The notes under the pieces: model-generated
Seen by the model: the letters and a program-made list of their open reading frames with translations, nothing else
The model's database searches: none
Told to the model about the DNA's origin: nothing
Part shown: one piece after another, positions 9,057-17,004 of the stretch
Position numbering within the stretch: the stretch's first letter is position 1
Layout of the letters: every line of letters starts with the position of its first letter
Assembly: GCF_002251365.1 (NCBI RefSeq)
Contig: NZ_NPJH01000016.1
Location: forward strand, 1 to 59,524
Direction: 5' to 3'
DNA from: Prevotella sp. P3-122
Lineage (GTDB): Bacteria > Bacteroidota > Bacteroidia > Bacteroidales > Bacteroidaceae
DNA length: 59,524 nt
Program-made: the position numbers and the translations under genes

Positions 9057-11846
9057 CTATTTCTTCTTCGGGTTCTTGTTCCAGTGATATACAAGATGCG
9101 CCATAACGTAGTGGGGCAGCGAGCGGTACCAGGTCTCGGTGCGTCCCTGTGCGTTCACGGTGTATTGGGTGGACGACAGCTGGTGCAGCAGGTCGAAGGC
9201 CTCAATGCGAGCGATGAGCTTACCCTTGAAGAAGGACTGGCTGATGGAGGCATTCAGCACGAAGTCGTCAGTGTTCAGCTCGCTGCTGCCATAGCCACGG
9301 CGGGAGTACATCGTTCCGTCAGCCGACAGGGTGGTATTAAGTACAGGTATGGTGTAGCGGGCAGAGAGTCCGTACTGGAAGTCGGTGGCGTTCAGTGTCT
9401 CGAAATCATACATCTTGCCCTCCGAGTGCCGCCATCTGATGTCGCCCGTGGCGCGGATATTCAGCGGGCCTTTGCTGTATTGTATATATGCGTTGTCGTG
9501 CATGGTCAGGGTGTTAACGGCATTCAGGCGGCTTTCGGTCTCGCCTGCGAGCATTGCATGGTCGATGGAGTGGTGGTGGTTGGCATCCATACAATTCTGC
9601 CATGTCCATAACCGTTTCTCACCAACAGAGCTGTATATTTGGTATTTCACGCTGGCAAAATACGCTCCTCTTACATTCTCTGGCTTATAAGTGTAGATTC
9701 CATTTGTTGGATTGTACATTACCGACTGCGATACATCCCTATGATGATAGTCAAACGATGCAGAGGCCTTCCACTGTTTCTGGCTGTGCCCATTTCCATG
9801 ACCGAGATACTCTATTCCGAAGTTTGTGCTCGCATTGCCTTTCAGACCTGGTGTTCCCAGCTTTACCACCAGTGGGTTACTGTCATCCCGATAGTTGATC
9901 ATGTCGTAGATGTTTGCCGTGGCCTGTGTGTGCCTGATGTTCAGGCTTAGCTCGCGTTTATTTGCAGTCTTCAAGCTATACGACAGCCATGGAGTGACAA
10001 ACAGCGTCGTGCTTGTGGCAATAGTGTCAAGCGATCCCCTCTGGTAGTGAAGTTTCTGGCGTGTGAGTGGCACTTGCAGGCCAAACAGCCAGTTGGTACA
10101 CGACTTCATGTCCGGTTGCAGCTCATTACTGGTGTAGATGCTTATTTCGGTCGTATTTGTTTGCGTGCGGAGCTTACTGTCATAGCTGTTGCTCAAATCA
10201 GTAATGGAAGAAAGTGCTTCCAGCTGAGAAGCCAGCAGCAAGGTGTCGGGATGATAAAGATAGTCATGGATAGCGGTTCGAGATAATCCCGTGATGTTCT
10301 TTATTCTGAATTGAGTCTTGTCAAACGCTTTGCCTATATAGTCAAGCTTCAGCTCTCCTGATGTCACCTGCTTTCCATAATCCCCAATGTTATAGCGCTG
10401 TTCCACCGATGGTGTTACATAGTTCCTGGTATTGTAATGGCTGGCACTCTCCGACTTGTCGCTGCTATGCTCCGCCTTGGCTACGTATGTAATGTTCTTC
10501 CCTTCGCCAACTCTGATGTCACCCAGCACCTGCATCAGTCCATTCCACGAAGTTCCCTCGCTCATACCGATGGTGCGCATGGATGCCGTGAGCGTGTCGC
10601 CCCACTGTTGGAACATGGAGTTGGATGTTCCTTTACGTTTTCCATAACTGAAATCAGTGTAAACCATCATGAAGAACGGGGCGTACATGGTGAAGTTGTT
10701 GTTTAGCGCAAGCTGCCATTTTTCCGATTGTCCCGTTCTGTCGGTAATGGATAGCGGGGTGTTGCCTGCGAGGAATTGCTCATGTCTTTGGTACATTTGC
10801 AGTTCCTCTTTTGACGATACAAACTCTGCGCGGAAGATGTCTTCCAGCATATCATCACGTGAATGATAGTCAGTCTCTGAACGCACACTCCGTGTCGTAA
10901 CCATCAGGTGTGGTGAACGTTCTGGAGACCATGAGCCTGTCTTACCGATATGCTGCGTCTCATTGACGTTATTGGCATTGCCAACCAGTGTAAAACGGCA
11001 GAAGTCAGTAAAACCAAGTCCAAACATTCGTCCCAACCAGCGATTGTCCGTTCCGCCAGCTCCTTCAATATTGGCAATATAGCCGCGTTGGTAATCCTGC
11101 TTAAGATTGACATCCATCACATATTGCCTTGGAGCATCATCACGCCCCGTCACCTCGTCCCTCTTGCTCTTCTTGTCATACACCTTGATATGCTTCACCG
11201 TGTAATACGGCAAGTTATCAATCAATATCTGATTGTTACTGCCGAAAAACGAGCGTGAGTTAAGCAGCAGCTCGTCAACTTTCTTGCCGTTAACAAATAT
11301 CTCCCCTGCTTCGTTCATCGTCACACCCGGCATCTGGCGGATAAGGTCATCAAGCATCGAGCCATCAGGCAGGCTGAAGGCGGAAGCATCATAAACGATG
11401 GTGTCGCCCCTATAGAACATTTTCACTTTCGTGGCCGTCACAACGACCTCACCGAGCGTGACATGACGTGCCCGTCTCATCTCTATTGTTGGCACAGGAA
11501 CCTGTTTCTCCGGGGAGTCCGACACGGAGACCTTCTGCCACACCACATCATATCCCTCCAATTCTGCCCTGACAAGATAGTCATGCCGGACGGCTTTGAC
11601 ATGTGCATAATAGGGAGCTATGAGAATGTCGCCATTGTAGTCCTCTATCCTTTCGACGTGGACAGAATCCAATACGCATGTCGTACTATCCATCTCGTAA
11701 ACGGAAACCTTGGCAACAAGGGGCTTTTTCAAGAACACATCCTGAACTGTCCCTACAAGCGTGACACTCTGTCCCATAGAAGTTTGTGATGCGAGCAATG
11801 CAAGCAAACACAGAAGAATATGTGATATAGTGTGTCTCATAACCAT
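9057..11846 (-). CDS. TonB-receptor-like outer-membrane beta-barrel protein with regulatory and plug-like domains
   Basis: 929 residues with a signal peptide (about 1-25, ending SMGQ), a carboxypeptidase-regulatory-like/Ig-like domain (about 27-125), and a plug-like segment (VVVTATKVKMFYRGDTIVYD at 134-153, MLDDLIRQMPGV, VNGKKVDELLLN). A long beta-barrel follows, ending in a conserved block with NAQGRTETWYRSLPHY. It is one of five paralogues here. No SusD partner exists, so a polysaccharide SusC role is unlikely. Position between a double-glycine precursor gene (upstream) and an exporter-derived gene (8 bases downstream) suggests passage of the peptide across, or binding to, the outer membrane. 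A second ATG lies two codons inside. Confidence 0.8.
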   Translation of the reverse strand: MVMRHTISHILLCLLALLASQTSMGQSVTLVGTVQDVFLKKPLVAKVSVYEMDSTTCVLDSVHVERIEDYNGDILIAPYYAHVKAVRHDYLVRAELEGYDVVWQKVSVSDSPEKQVPVPTIEMRRARHVTLGEVVVTATKVKMFYRGDTIVYDASAFSLPDGSMLDDLIRQMPGVTMNEAGEIFVNGKKVDELLLNSRSFFGSNNQILIDNLPYYTVKHIKVYDKKSKRDEVTGRDDAPRQYVMDVNLKQDYQRGYIANIEGAGGTDNRWLGRMFGLGFTDFCRFTLVGNANNVNETQHIGKTGSWSPERSPHLMVTTRSVRSETDYHSRDDMLEDIFRAEFVSSKEELQMYQRHEQFLAGNTPLSITDRTGQSEKWQLALNNNFTMYAPFFMMVYTDFSYGKRKGTSNSMFQQWGDTLTASMRTIGMSEGTSWNGLMQVLGDIRVGEGKNITYVAKAEHSSDKSESASHYNTRNYVTPSVEQRYNIGDYGKQVTSGELKLDYIGKAFDKTQFRIKNITGLSRTAIHDYLYHPDTLLLASQLEALSSITDLSNSYDSKLRTQTNTTEISIYTSNELQPDMKSCTNWLFGLQVPLTRQKLHYQRGSLDTIATSTTLFVTPWLSYSLKTANKRELSLNIRHTQATANIYDMINYRDDSNPLVVKLGTPGLKGNASTNFGIEYLGHGNGHSQKQWKASASFDYHHRDVSQSVMYNPTNGIYTYKPENVRGAYFASVKYQIYSSVGEKRLWTWQNCMDANHHHSIDHAMLAGETESRLNAVNTLTMHDNAYIQYSKGPLNIRATGDIRWRHSEGKMYDFETLNATDFQYGLSARYTIPVLNTTLSADGTMYSRRGYGSSELNTDDFVLNASISQSFFKGKLIARIEAFDLLHQLSSTQYTVNAQGRTETWYRSLPHYVMAHLVYHWNKNPKKK

Positions 11847-11996
11847 TAAATTTTAAAATGTTGGAACATATCGAAATGACATAAAAGGCAAGATACCAAT
11901 TATAAATAAGCGGAAGCTCTTTCTTATTAATATGATATCACGCCTTTTTGTTGTACCAGATTGCAAACAATCTTCGTTCTTCCCACTTCCTTCCTC

Positions 11997-12024
11997 ATAA
12001 TTATAATCTTATAATTATAATCTT
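11997..12024. repeat. Tandem 14-bp AT-rich repeat in the precursor-barrel spacer
   Basis: Two exact copies of ATAATTATAATCTT in tandem, each containing a self-complementary core. They sit in the 275-base gap between the precursor gene (12122-12400) and the barrel gene on the same strand. The rest of 11847-12121 holds no supported gene. The repeat could mark transcript processing or attenuation that separates high precursor from low barrel expression; this is inference. Confidence 0.4.
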
Positions 12025-12121
12025 TTCGCTATATCTACAGATAAAACCTGCTAACACATTTGGTTAGATTTGGAATTTTGAAAAGATAAAGTAAGTTGAA
12101 GAGTAGGAACCGTAATGCAGT

Positions 12122-12400
12122 TTACCATATTCCATTAATGTGATAAAGAAATTGGCAAGACGCACTAGTATATCCCTGACAATCGTTTCTTAACACTCCG
12201 GATTCTGCTGGAGACTGACTCGTAGCTTTCACATTTACGGTTCTTGTATAAACACTTCCACACGACTTTGTCAAGGAACAAGTACATTTGAAAATGTCAA
12301 CATTACTCCATTCGACTCCTCCTGCAATAGATAGCATCTCCATTGCGGACAAATGTTTGTTTAATTGAGACGAAACCATAAATTTGCGTATTTTCCTCAT
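12122..12400 (-). CDS. Double-glycine leader peptide precursor, 5-Cys core
   Basis: A 92-residue predicted secreted-peptide precursor. The leader (1-28) is basic at the start and ends MEMLSIAGG, fitting the leader form cut by C39 peptidases after Gly-Gly. The 64-residue core has Cys in KCTC, KSCG, NDC and ASC: five in all, an odd number, so at least one is not in an intramolecular disulfide. The core is rich in Ser/Thr, a possible target for sugar attachment by the glycosyltransferases upstream. The leader resembles that of the 21961 precursor, but the cores are unrelated. No close match to a named bacteriocin is recognised. The precursor role is inferred from leader, size and context. Confidence 0.75.
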   Translation of the reverse strand: MRKIRKFMVSSQLNKHLSAMEMLSIAGGVEWSNVDIFKCTCSLTKSCGSVYTRTVNVKATSQSPAESGVLRNDCQGYTSASCQFLYHINGIW

Positions 12401-12519
12401 AATTTAAACATTTAATAGTGCCTACTCTATTTTAGCTTTTCGGCATCCGCAATTTATTTCTTCTTCGGGCTATTGCATTAGTACACTGTCAAGTTAGGTA
12501 TGTACTTTTAATCTCCCAT

Positions 12520-13272
12520 CTATCGTCCGACATCCCCATTGAGCACCAATAAAGAAGTGTTCTTTACAGGATGATAGAATGTCATACCCGCATGTTCGTT
12601 GACATACAGTTTCTCGAACACATTGGCAGGTCCCCATGAGAGACAGAACCTGTAGCCGAAATTCTCAAATTGCCTGACAACATATCTACCACTATACGCC
12701 ATTGTCGGCATCAGAAACTCATAATGGATTGTTTCATTAGTCTTTATGAAATCTCTTAAATCATCAAGAAAGCCCCTGCTGACATAAAACATCTGACTCC
12801 ACGAAAACCATAGACTTTTAAAAGTGTTGTCACGGATATAGCTCAAAGGCCAATGGTTTGACGTTCCACCTTCCATATCGGTTGCTATGTGGATATAATC
12901 AGCATCATACTGGCTGTCAACCGTCATTACAAACTTACGGAAGCTTCCGACCAAAGCTACATCGTATTCGATTAGCAGGTAGTGCTCATATTTATGTTGT
13001 TGGGAAAGTTCCAGAAGAGGTATCAGCGAGTTGGCCAGCAGCCGGTCACCCATATGGAAGAAGTTCTGTAAAGTGGACGAGTCAAATTCAAAGAAGGGAA
13101 TACCAAAAAACAGATTGCTGTCAGCCTGACGACCATGACTGTCGTATAGAACTATCATATCCATAATTCCAGACACCTCCTCATTTATATATTTCAAGTA
13201 TCGTTCTATTCCATCGTTTAACACATGGGTTATTAGTACAATACAGTTTCTGTTGTCTTTTGGCATCTTCAT
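12520..13272 (-). CDS. Glycosyltransferase-like protein (DUF3405-like)
   Basis: About 250 residues related in layout to the protein at 14528-15319: an N-terminal VLITHVL strand, a central YLLIEYDVALVGSF acidic motif, and a C-terminal MTFYHPVK ending region. The EYDV motif resembles the W-E-x-D motif of DUF3405 glycosyltransferase-like proteins; the fold and activity are inferred. The frame opens at a GTG at 13335, but an ATG at 13272 preceded by GAGGGG is the better start. A perfect 20-bp hairpin lies in the 116-base gap after glf. It is the last modification gene before the 5-Cys precursor, so that peptide is a candidate acceptor. Confidence 0.65.
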   Translation of the reverse strand: MKMPKDNRNCIVLITHVLNDGIERYLKYINEEVSGIMDMIVLYDSHGRQADSNLFFGIPFFEFDSSTLQNFFHMGDRLLANSLIPLLELSQQHKYEHYLLIEYDVALVGSFRKFVMTVDSQYDADYIHIATDMEGGTSNHWPLSYIRDNTFKSLWFSWSQMFYVSRGFLDDLRDFIKTNETIHYEFLMPTMAYSGRYVVRQFENFGYRFCLSWGPANVFEKLYVNEHAGMTFYHPVKNTSLLVLNGDVGR

Positions 13273-13345
13273 ATTCCCCTCATTACACAAATTGTTCTTT
13301 GTTACCATTTTCTTGCAGTCATTTTTTAATTTCACACCATCACTT

Positions 13346-13390
13346 AAGGTGGGTTCTATTAATTCGGTGGGAATTAATAGAACCCACCTT
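13346..13390. promoter_or_regulatory. Perfect 20-bp inverted repeat (hairpin) after glf
   Basis: Arms 13346-13365 and 13371-13390 are perfectly complementary with a 5-base loop; the right arm overlaps the glf stop codon. On the minus-strand transcript there is no clear U-run after it, so partial termination or mRNA stabilisation is more likely than a classical terminator. Confidence 0.6.
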
Positions 13391-14525
13391 ATGTGTATTC
13401 ACGAACAACGGAAGACTTTTCCCATGCCGCGAGGGCACTTGCAATAGTCTTATCCATATCGTAATAAGCATATTCGGCAAGTCTTCCTCCGAAAATCACA
13501 TTCCTCTCCCCTTTGGCCAATTCCATATAGTTTCTGTATATAGTATTGTTGGTCCCATCATTTATGGGATAATAGGCCTCCTTGCCATCGGCATAGCAGT
13601 CTGGATACTCTCTCGTTATAACAGTTTTAGGATTCGCATACACATCATTGCCGAAACAGACGAAATGTTTGTGCTCGATAATGCGCGTATATGGCGTTTC
13701 CCTATCCGTAAAGTTCATTATTGCAACACCCTGGCTGTTGGGGATACCGGCCACCTGAGTCTCAAACCTTAACGACCTATATGCCAGTCGCCCGAGACAG
13801 CGATGGAAGTAATCATCTATCTTGCCTGTATAAACCAGCTCATGAGCCACGTCCCTCCAGCATCTGTATAGTCCTTCAAAGAAGTTTACCGAAGTACGTG
13901 TCTCTATACCTTCAAGAAGCTTATCGACAAGAGTATTGTATCCATCGACAGGCACACCCTGATATGGGTCATCGAAATAACTGTTGTCATATACAAGCCT
14001 GACGGGGAGCCGCCTAATGATAAATGGAGGAAGCTCACAGCAACTACGTCCCCATTGTTTCTCGGTATATCCGCTTATCAGTTTGCGGTAGACATCCTCA
14101 CCTACCATTGACAGTGCTTGCTCCTCAAGGTTGGTAACGACTCCCCTGAACCGCTGACGCTCTATCACGGCATTCGCCTCCTCTGGCGTTACGGTATTCC
14201 ACATCTGCCTGAACGTGTTCATATTGAATGGAAGGTTGAATATCTCCCCATGATAATTAGCAAGTGGGCAGAGACGGAAACTGTTGAAGTTTACAAAACC
14301 GCAAACGAAGTCCCACACTGTTTTGTCGGAGGTGTGGAATACATGGGGGCCATAGGAATGTACGGTTATTCCTTCCACTTCGGTACAATATACATTTCCA
14401 CCCGTGTGTGGTCGGCTGTCTATCACAAGACAGCTCTTGCCACTTTGTCTGGCCATGTATGCGAACGTTGCTCCGAACAGTCCTGAACCAACTATCAGGT
14501 AGTCATATTGTCTTTTCCTCATCAT
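13389..14525 (-). CDS. glf: UDP-galactopyranose mutase
   Basis: Flavoenzyme that interconverts UDP-galactopyranose and UDP-galactofuranose in the cytosol; 378 residues, normal length. The N-terminal FAD-binding Rossmann motif is VGSGLFGATFA, followed by HTGGNVYC and the conserved YGPHVFHT. The central YTEKQWGR motif and the C-terminal region with GRLAEYAYYDMD are typical. It starts 2 bases after the preceding glycosyltransferase-like gene and lies inside a run of such genes, so UDP-Galf is the likely donor made for one of them. In Bacteroidales, glf usually sits in surface-polysaccharide loci; placement beside peptide precursors and an exporter is unusual. Confidence 0.92.
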   Translation of the reverse strand: MMRKRQYDYLIVGSGLFGATFAYMARQSGKSCLVIDSRPHTGGNVYCTEVEGITVHSYGPHVFHTSDKTVWDFVCGFVNFNSFRLCPLANYHGEIFNLPFNMNTFRQMWNTVTPEEANAVIERQRFRGVVTNLEEQALSMVGEDVYRKLISGYTEKQWGRSCCELPPFIIRRLPVRLVYDNSYFDDPYQGVPVDGYNTLVDKLLEGIETRTSVNFFEGLYRCWRDVAHELVYTGKIDDYFHRCLGRLAYRSLRFETQVAGIPNSQGVAIMNFTDRETPYTRIIEHKHFVCFGNDVYANPKTVITREYPDCYADGKEAYYPINDGTNNTIYRNYMELAKGERNVIFGGRLAEYAYYDMDKTIASALAAWEKSSVVREYT

Positions 14526-14527
14526 TT

Positions 14528-15319
14528 CTATTTTACAGGATGATATATCATGTCTTTCAGTCTCATCTCACTCTCCTTATGCATGGGGCGATACCTGTGT
14601 GTCCAGCCTGGACTATCGCCGCCGCTCACATCCTCCTTGTAGAAAAGGTTCTCACAACCTGGGGACACAAAACTGCCCTGTCCTCCAAAATCTGCAATGC
14701 TCATGTCGAAATATCTGAACAGCGTAGCCATAAGAACTTCGTTGTGCCCCCGGTCTCCCAGAAGGCACCTTCCATGTAGTAGCCTTAGTGCCCTGTTCGA
14801 AAAACGGCAAATGGGATTGAACGACTTTAGCATGAAACTATTGTCGGCTGTTATGCCTGTAAGCTCAATCTCATGCCAGCGAATCCATGTGCAGTTATCG
14901 GAATATGTTTCTATGCAAGCAGACCAAAAGTCCTCATCCTTATCCTCAAAGAAGGTGAAGAAAGTATTCCAGTTACCAGAGAACCGCACGTCATACTCTA
15001 CAAGCCAGTAATAATCATAGTCTGGATGCGAGAGAAAAAAGTCCAGGAGGACAAAATGGAAGTTGCCATCCATAATAGTACAGCCCCAGCTCCTGTAGCC
15101 GTAACCATTCAAGCGACAGACAGAAAAACCATGTGTCTTTGTTCTCAGACCAGCTGGAGGAGTCACCCTGTCAGACTGGTAGACTACGTAAAGGTCGGCC
15201 TTTTCCGAAGTCTCAGCCGAAAGTTTCTCTATCTCCCTTACAATGTTCTCGGGAAAGATATGGGTAACATACATAATCGCCGTTTTCATAGATTTACACA
15301 GATATGGTGGGTTATACAT
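14528..15319 (-). CDS. Glycosyltransferase-like protein (DUF3405-like)
   Basis: 263 residues. Recognisable points are IMYVTHIF near the start, FFLSHPDYDYYWLVEYDV with the acidic metal-binding candidate, FNPICRFSNRALRLL, and the C-terminal YHPVK. The chimera at 7591 and the mosaic at 46538 contain pieces of close relatives. The overall pattern resembles DUF3405, a GT-A-like family; I infer sugar transfer. Translation may be coupled to the gene before it: the first ATG at 15319 overlaps its stop, and a second ATG at 15289 is an alternative. Followed 2 bases later by glf, suggesting galactofuranosyl transfer, though the donor is unproven. Confidence 0.65.
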   Translation of the reverse strand: MYNPPYLCKSMKTAIMYVTHIFPENIVREIEKLSAETSEKADLYVVYQSDRVTPPAGLRTKTHGFSVCRLNGYGYRSWGCTIMDGNFHFVLLDFFLSHPDYDYYWLVEYDVRFSGNWNTFFTFFEDKDEDFWSACIETYSDNCTWIRWHEIELTGITADNSFMLKSFNPICRFSNRALRLLHGRCLLGDRGHNEVLMATLFRYFDMSIADFGGQGSFVSPGCENLFYKEDVSGGDSPGWTHRYRPMHKESEMRLKDMIYHPVK

Positions 15320-16751
15320 TCGTCATCATCTCACACAGCATGACGGCATCATCAAGCGTTATCAGCTGCGGACGCAGGTTTGAGAGTTCCTCCGCGGACA
15401 TCCTAAGATAGGTATTGCCGCAGCCATGTTTGTAAAGCCTGTAATGCAGCCATGCACGGCTCACATGTCCGAGACCTGCATCTTCCATGGCCTTCTCTTG
15501 CTTTCTGACCATACCTCCCGTATCATGTCCCAGCCATTTCAGGTAGTCAAGGGCATCAAGCACGACACCAATGTCCTCAGCCGTACTATTGTCCAGCCTG
15601 TCTGTTATTGCAACGGCAACACTACTACACAGAGCCTTGTCACCGCTACCAAAGTCATGGTTCTTCAACATAAGGTATTTGCCCAAGCCTGCAAGTCCAT
15701 CCAATCCAATTTCCGAGACATGTTCCGAACCATAACACAATATATGCTTGTCAACATCCTCAAGCACGCTGTCAGGACTGTCATTCACAAGTCCCTCAGC
15801 GTACAGGTACCTAACAAGCCATGCGCACCCTGTTATTCCATGCCGGAAACTCATGTCGTCAATAATCATACCTGCATAATCCTGAACACGCGATATAATG
15901 TCCAAGCCCATGTCGGCATATTGCCTTGACTCAGTTGCCATGCTGAGAAGAGACAGAAAATAGGCATAGCCGAAATAACCGTCCATACCCATCGTCTGGG
16001 CACACAGAACTTCCGTCCCAATCCAGTGAACGAGCATGTCTCTAACAGCCAGAAATATATCCCTGCGCCACAAACCTGACGTAAATTCCCCTATGCAGCC
16101 GTACTCCTCAACCTCCGTTACCAGACCATACTTGTTGAGGTATGCCGTAAGCTCCCGATTGTGCAGCTCCTGTCCGGATTGTATCGGTCGTGAATGCACC
16201 ACCATAATCTCGTCGATTATGGCCATGTCATTCTTTCCACGGCCAATCAGCCTTGGCCAATGGGTCTCGGTCCCCCATCCCGTACTGTTCTCTCCAAATG
16301 TGAACAGCACATCATTCAGCGCTTCACGCGAGAAGCATGGTACCATCATCTCAACGAAATTAGTGTAACGCAGCTTACAGAAAGGGTCATGTAGAGTATG
16401 CGGCCAAGTATAGTATGACCTCTTCAGCGACGGCTGGGCTATTTTAAGTCCATAACGGCGCATGGCGGCAAACAGTGAATTTATTGCTGCTGCATCCATG
16501 CGGATGTCATCATCTGGCAGAAAAAAATAGTCATACTTGTCCTTTAGCTGAGGATTGGCCTCAAGATACTTGTGAATGACATTCAGTTTATATCCCCTGA
16601 TGTGGCAAACATATTCTGCATCATTGCGGAAATAATCCATGGAGTCATCATATACTATCAGGTGCAGCTCAAAGTCACAACACCCTTCTGTCCACATTCG
16701 GTGGACGCTGCCTTGCCCAACGGCAGAGATTACGCAGTTTCTTGTTCTCAT
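15312..16751 (-). CDS. Fusion of DUF707-type glycosyltransferase-like domain and LanC-like helical domain
   Basis: 479 residues. Residues about 1-215 resemble DUF707: FFLPDDDIRMD (acidic triad), LKIAQPSLKRSYYTWP, RYTNFVEMMVPCFSREAL and GWGTE. Residues about 225-475 form an alpha/alpha repeat with LanC-like motifs MGMDGYFGYAYFL, FRHGITGCAWLVRYL and GLDGLAGLGKYL. The Cys-Cys-His zinc ligands of true LanC cyclases (WCxG and CHG patterns) are not visible, so lanthionine formation is unlikely. I infer a glycosyltransferase whose LanC-like part holds or positions the peptide. It starts 1 base after the HlyD-like stub gene and overlaps the next gene. The domain pairing recurs, with a different glycosyltransferase type, at 24607-26232. 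Confidence 0.7.
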   Translation of the reverse strand: MRTRNCVISAVGQGSVHRMWTEGCCDFELHLIVYDDSMDYFRNDAEYVCHIRGYKLNVIHKYLEANPQLKDKYDYFFLPDDDIRMDAAAINSLFAAMRRYGLKIAQPSLKRSYYTWPHTLHDPFCKLRYTNFVEMMVPCFSREALNDVLFTFGENSTGWGTETHWPRLIGRGKNDMAIIDEIMVVHSRPIQSGQELHNRELTAYLNKYGLVTEVEEYGCIGEFTSGLWRRDIFLAVRDMLVHWIGTEVLCAQTMGMDGYFGYAYFLSLLSMATESRQYADMGLDIISRVQDYAGMIIDDMSFRHGITGCAWLVRYLYAEGLVNDSPDSVLEDVDKHILCYGSEHVSEIGLDGLAGLGKYLMLKNHDFGSGDKALCSSVAVAITDRLDNSTAEDIGVVLDALDYLKWLGHDTGGMVRKQEKAMEDAGLGHVSRAWLHYRLYKHGCGNTYLRMSAEELSNLRPQLITLDDAVMLCEMMTNV

Positions 16752-16752
16752 T

Positions 16753-16965
16753 TCACTTATACTTTGACGTTATCTGTTCTATCGTGTAGCTCAATATCTC
16801 CCTTGCCAACTGTTGGTTGTGTCCGTGTGACATCAGGAGGCAAATGCCAGCAGTAATCATCAGTATGGCGATGACCGTCACACCATGTCGTGTTACGAAA
16901 GGCAGTCGCCCACCCATGAGCCGCTCCACCTCCGGGCAGTGTTGCCGTGTCTGTTCTTTTCTCAT
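16753..16965 (-). CDS. Small single-span membrane protein, HlyD N-terminus-like stub
   Basis: 70 residues. A hydrophilic start with the phrase CPEVERLMGGRLPFVTRHG leads into one membrane helix (about residues 28-46) and a short basic tail. The order E-V-x-x-x-M-G-x-x-P-x-x-x-x-R-x-G before the helix is like the beginning of Bacteroidetes HlyD-family adaptor proteins, but the periplasmic coiled-coil and lipoyl domains are absent. It lies between the exporter gene and the DUF707/LanC-like gene. It may be a shortened adaptor, a peptide-immunity protein, or a remnant; the sequence does not decide. Confidence 0.5.
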   Translation of the reverse strand: MRKEQTRQHCPEVERLMGGRLPFVTRHGVTVIAILMITAGICLLMSHGHNQQLAREILSYTIEQITSKYK

Positions 16966-17004
16966 ATCTTCGTATATATTCTTTTTACTACTTGCGAAGT
17001 TGAG

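Noticed and set aside
9057..11846. Assignment of the barrels as SusC-type polysaccharide importers
   Set aside because: No SusD gene, glycoside hydrolase or HTCS regulator accompanies any of the five barrels.
12449..12464. Short match to the 3' end of barrel genes (PKKK-stop codons) after the 5-Cys precursor region
   Set aside because: Only about 15 bases of low-complexity sequence; may be chance.
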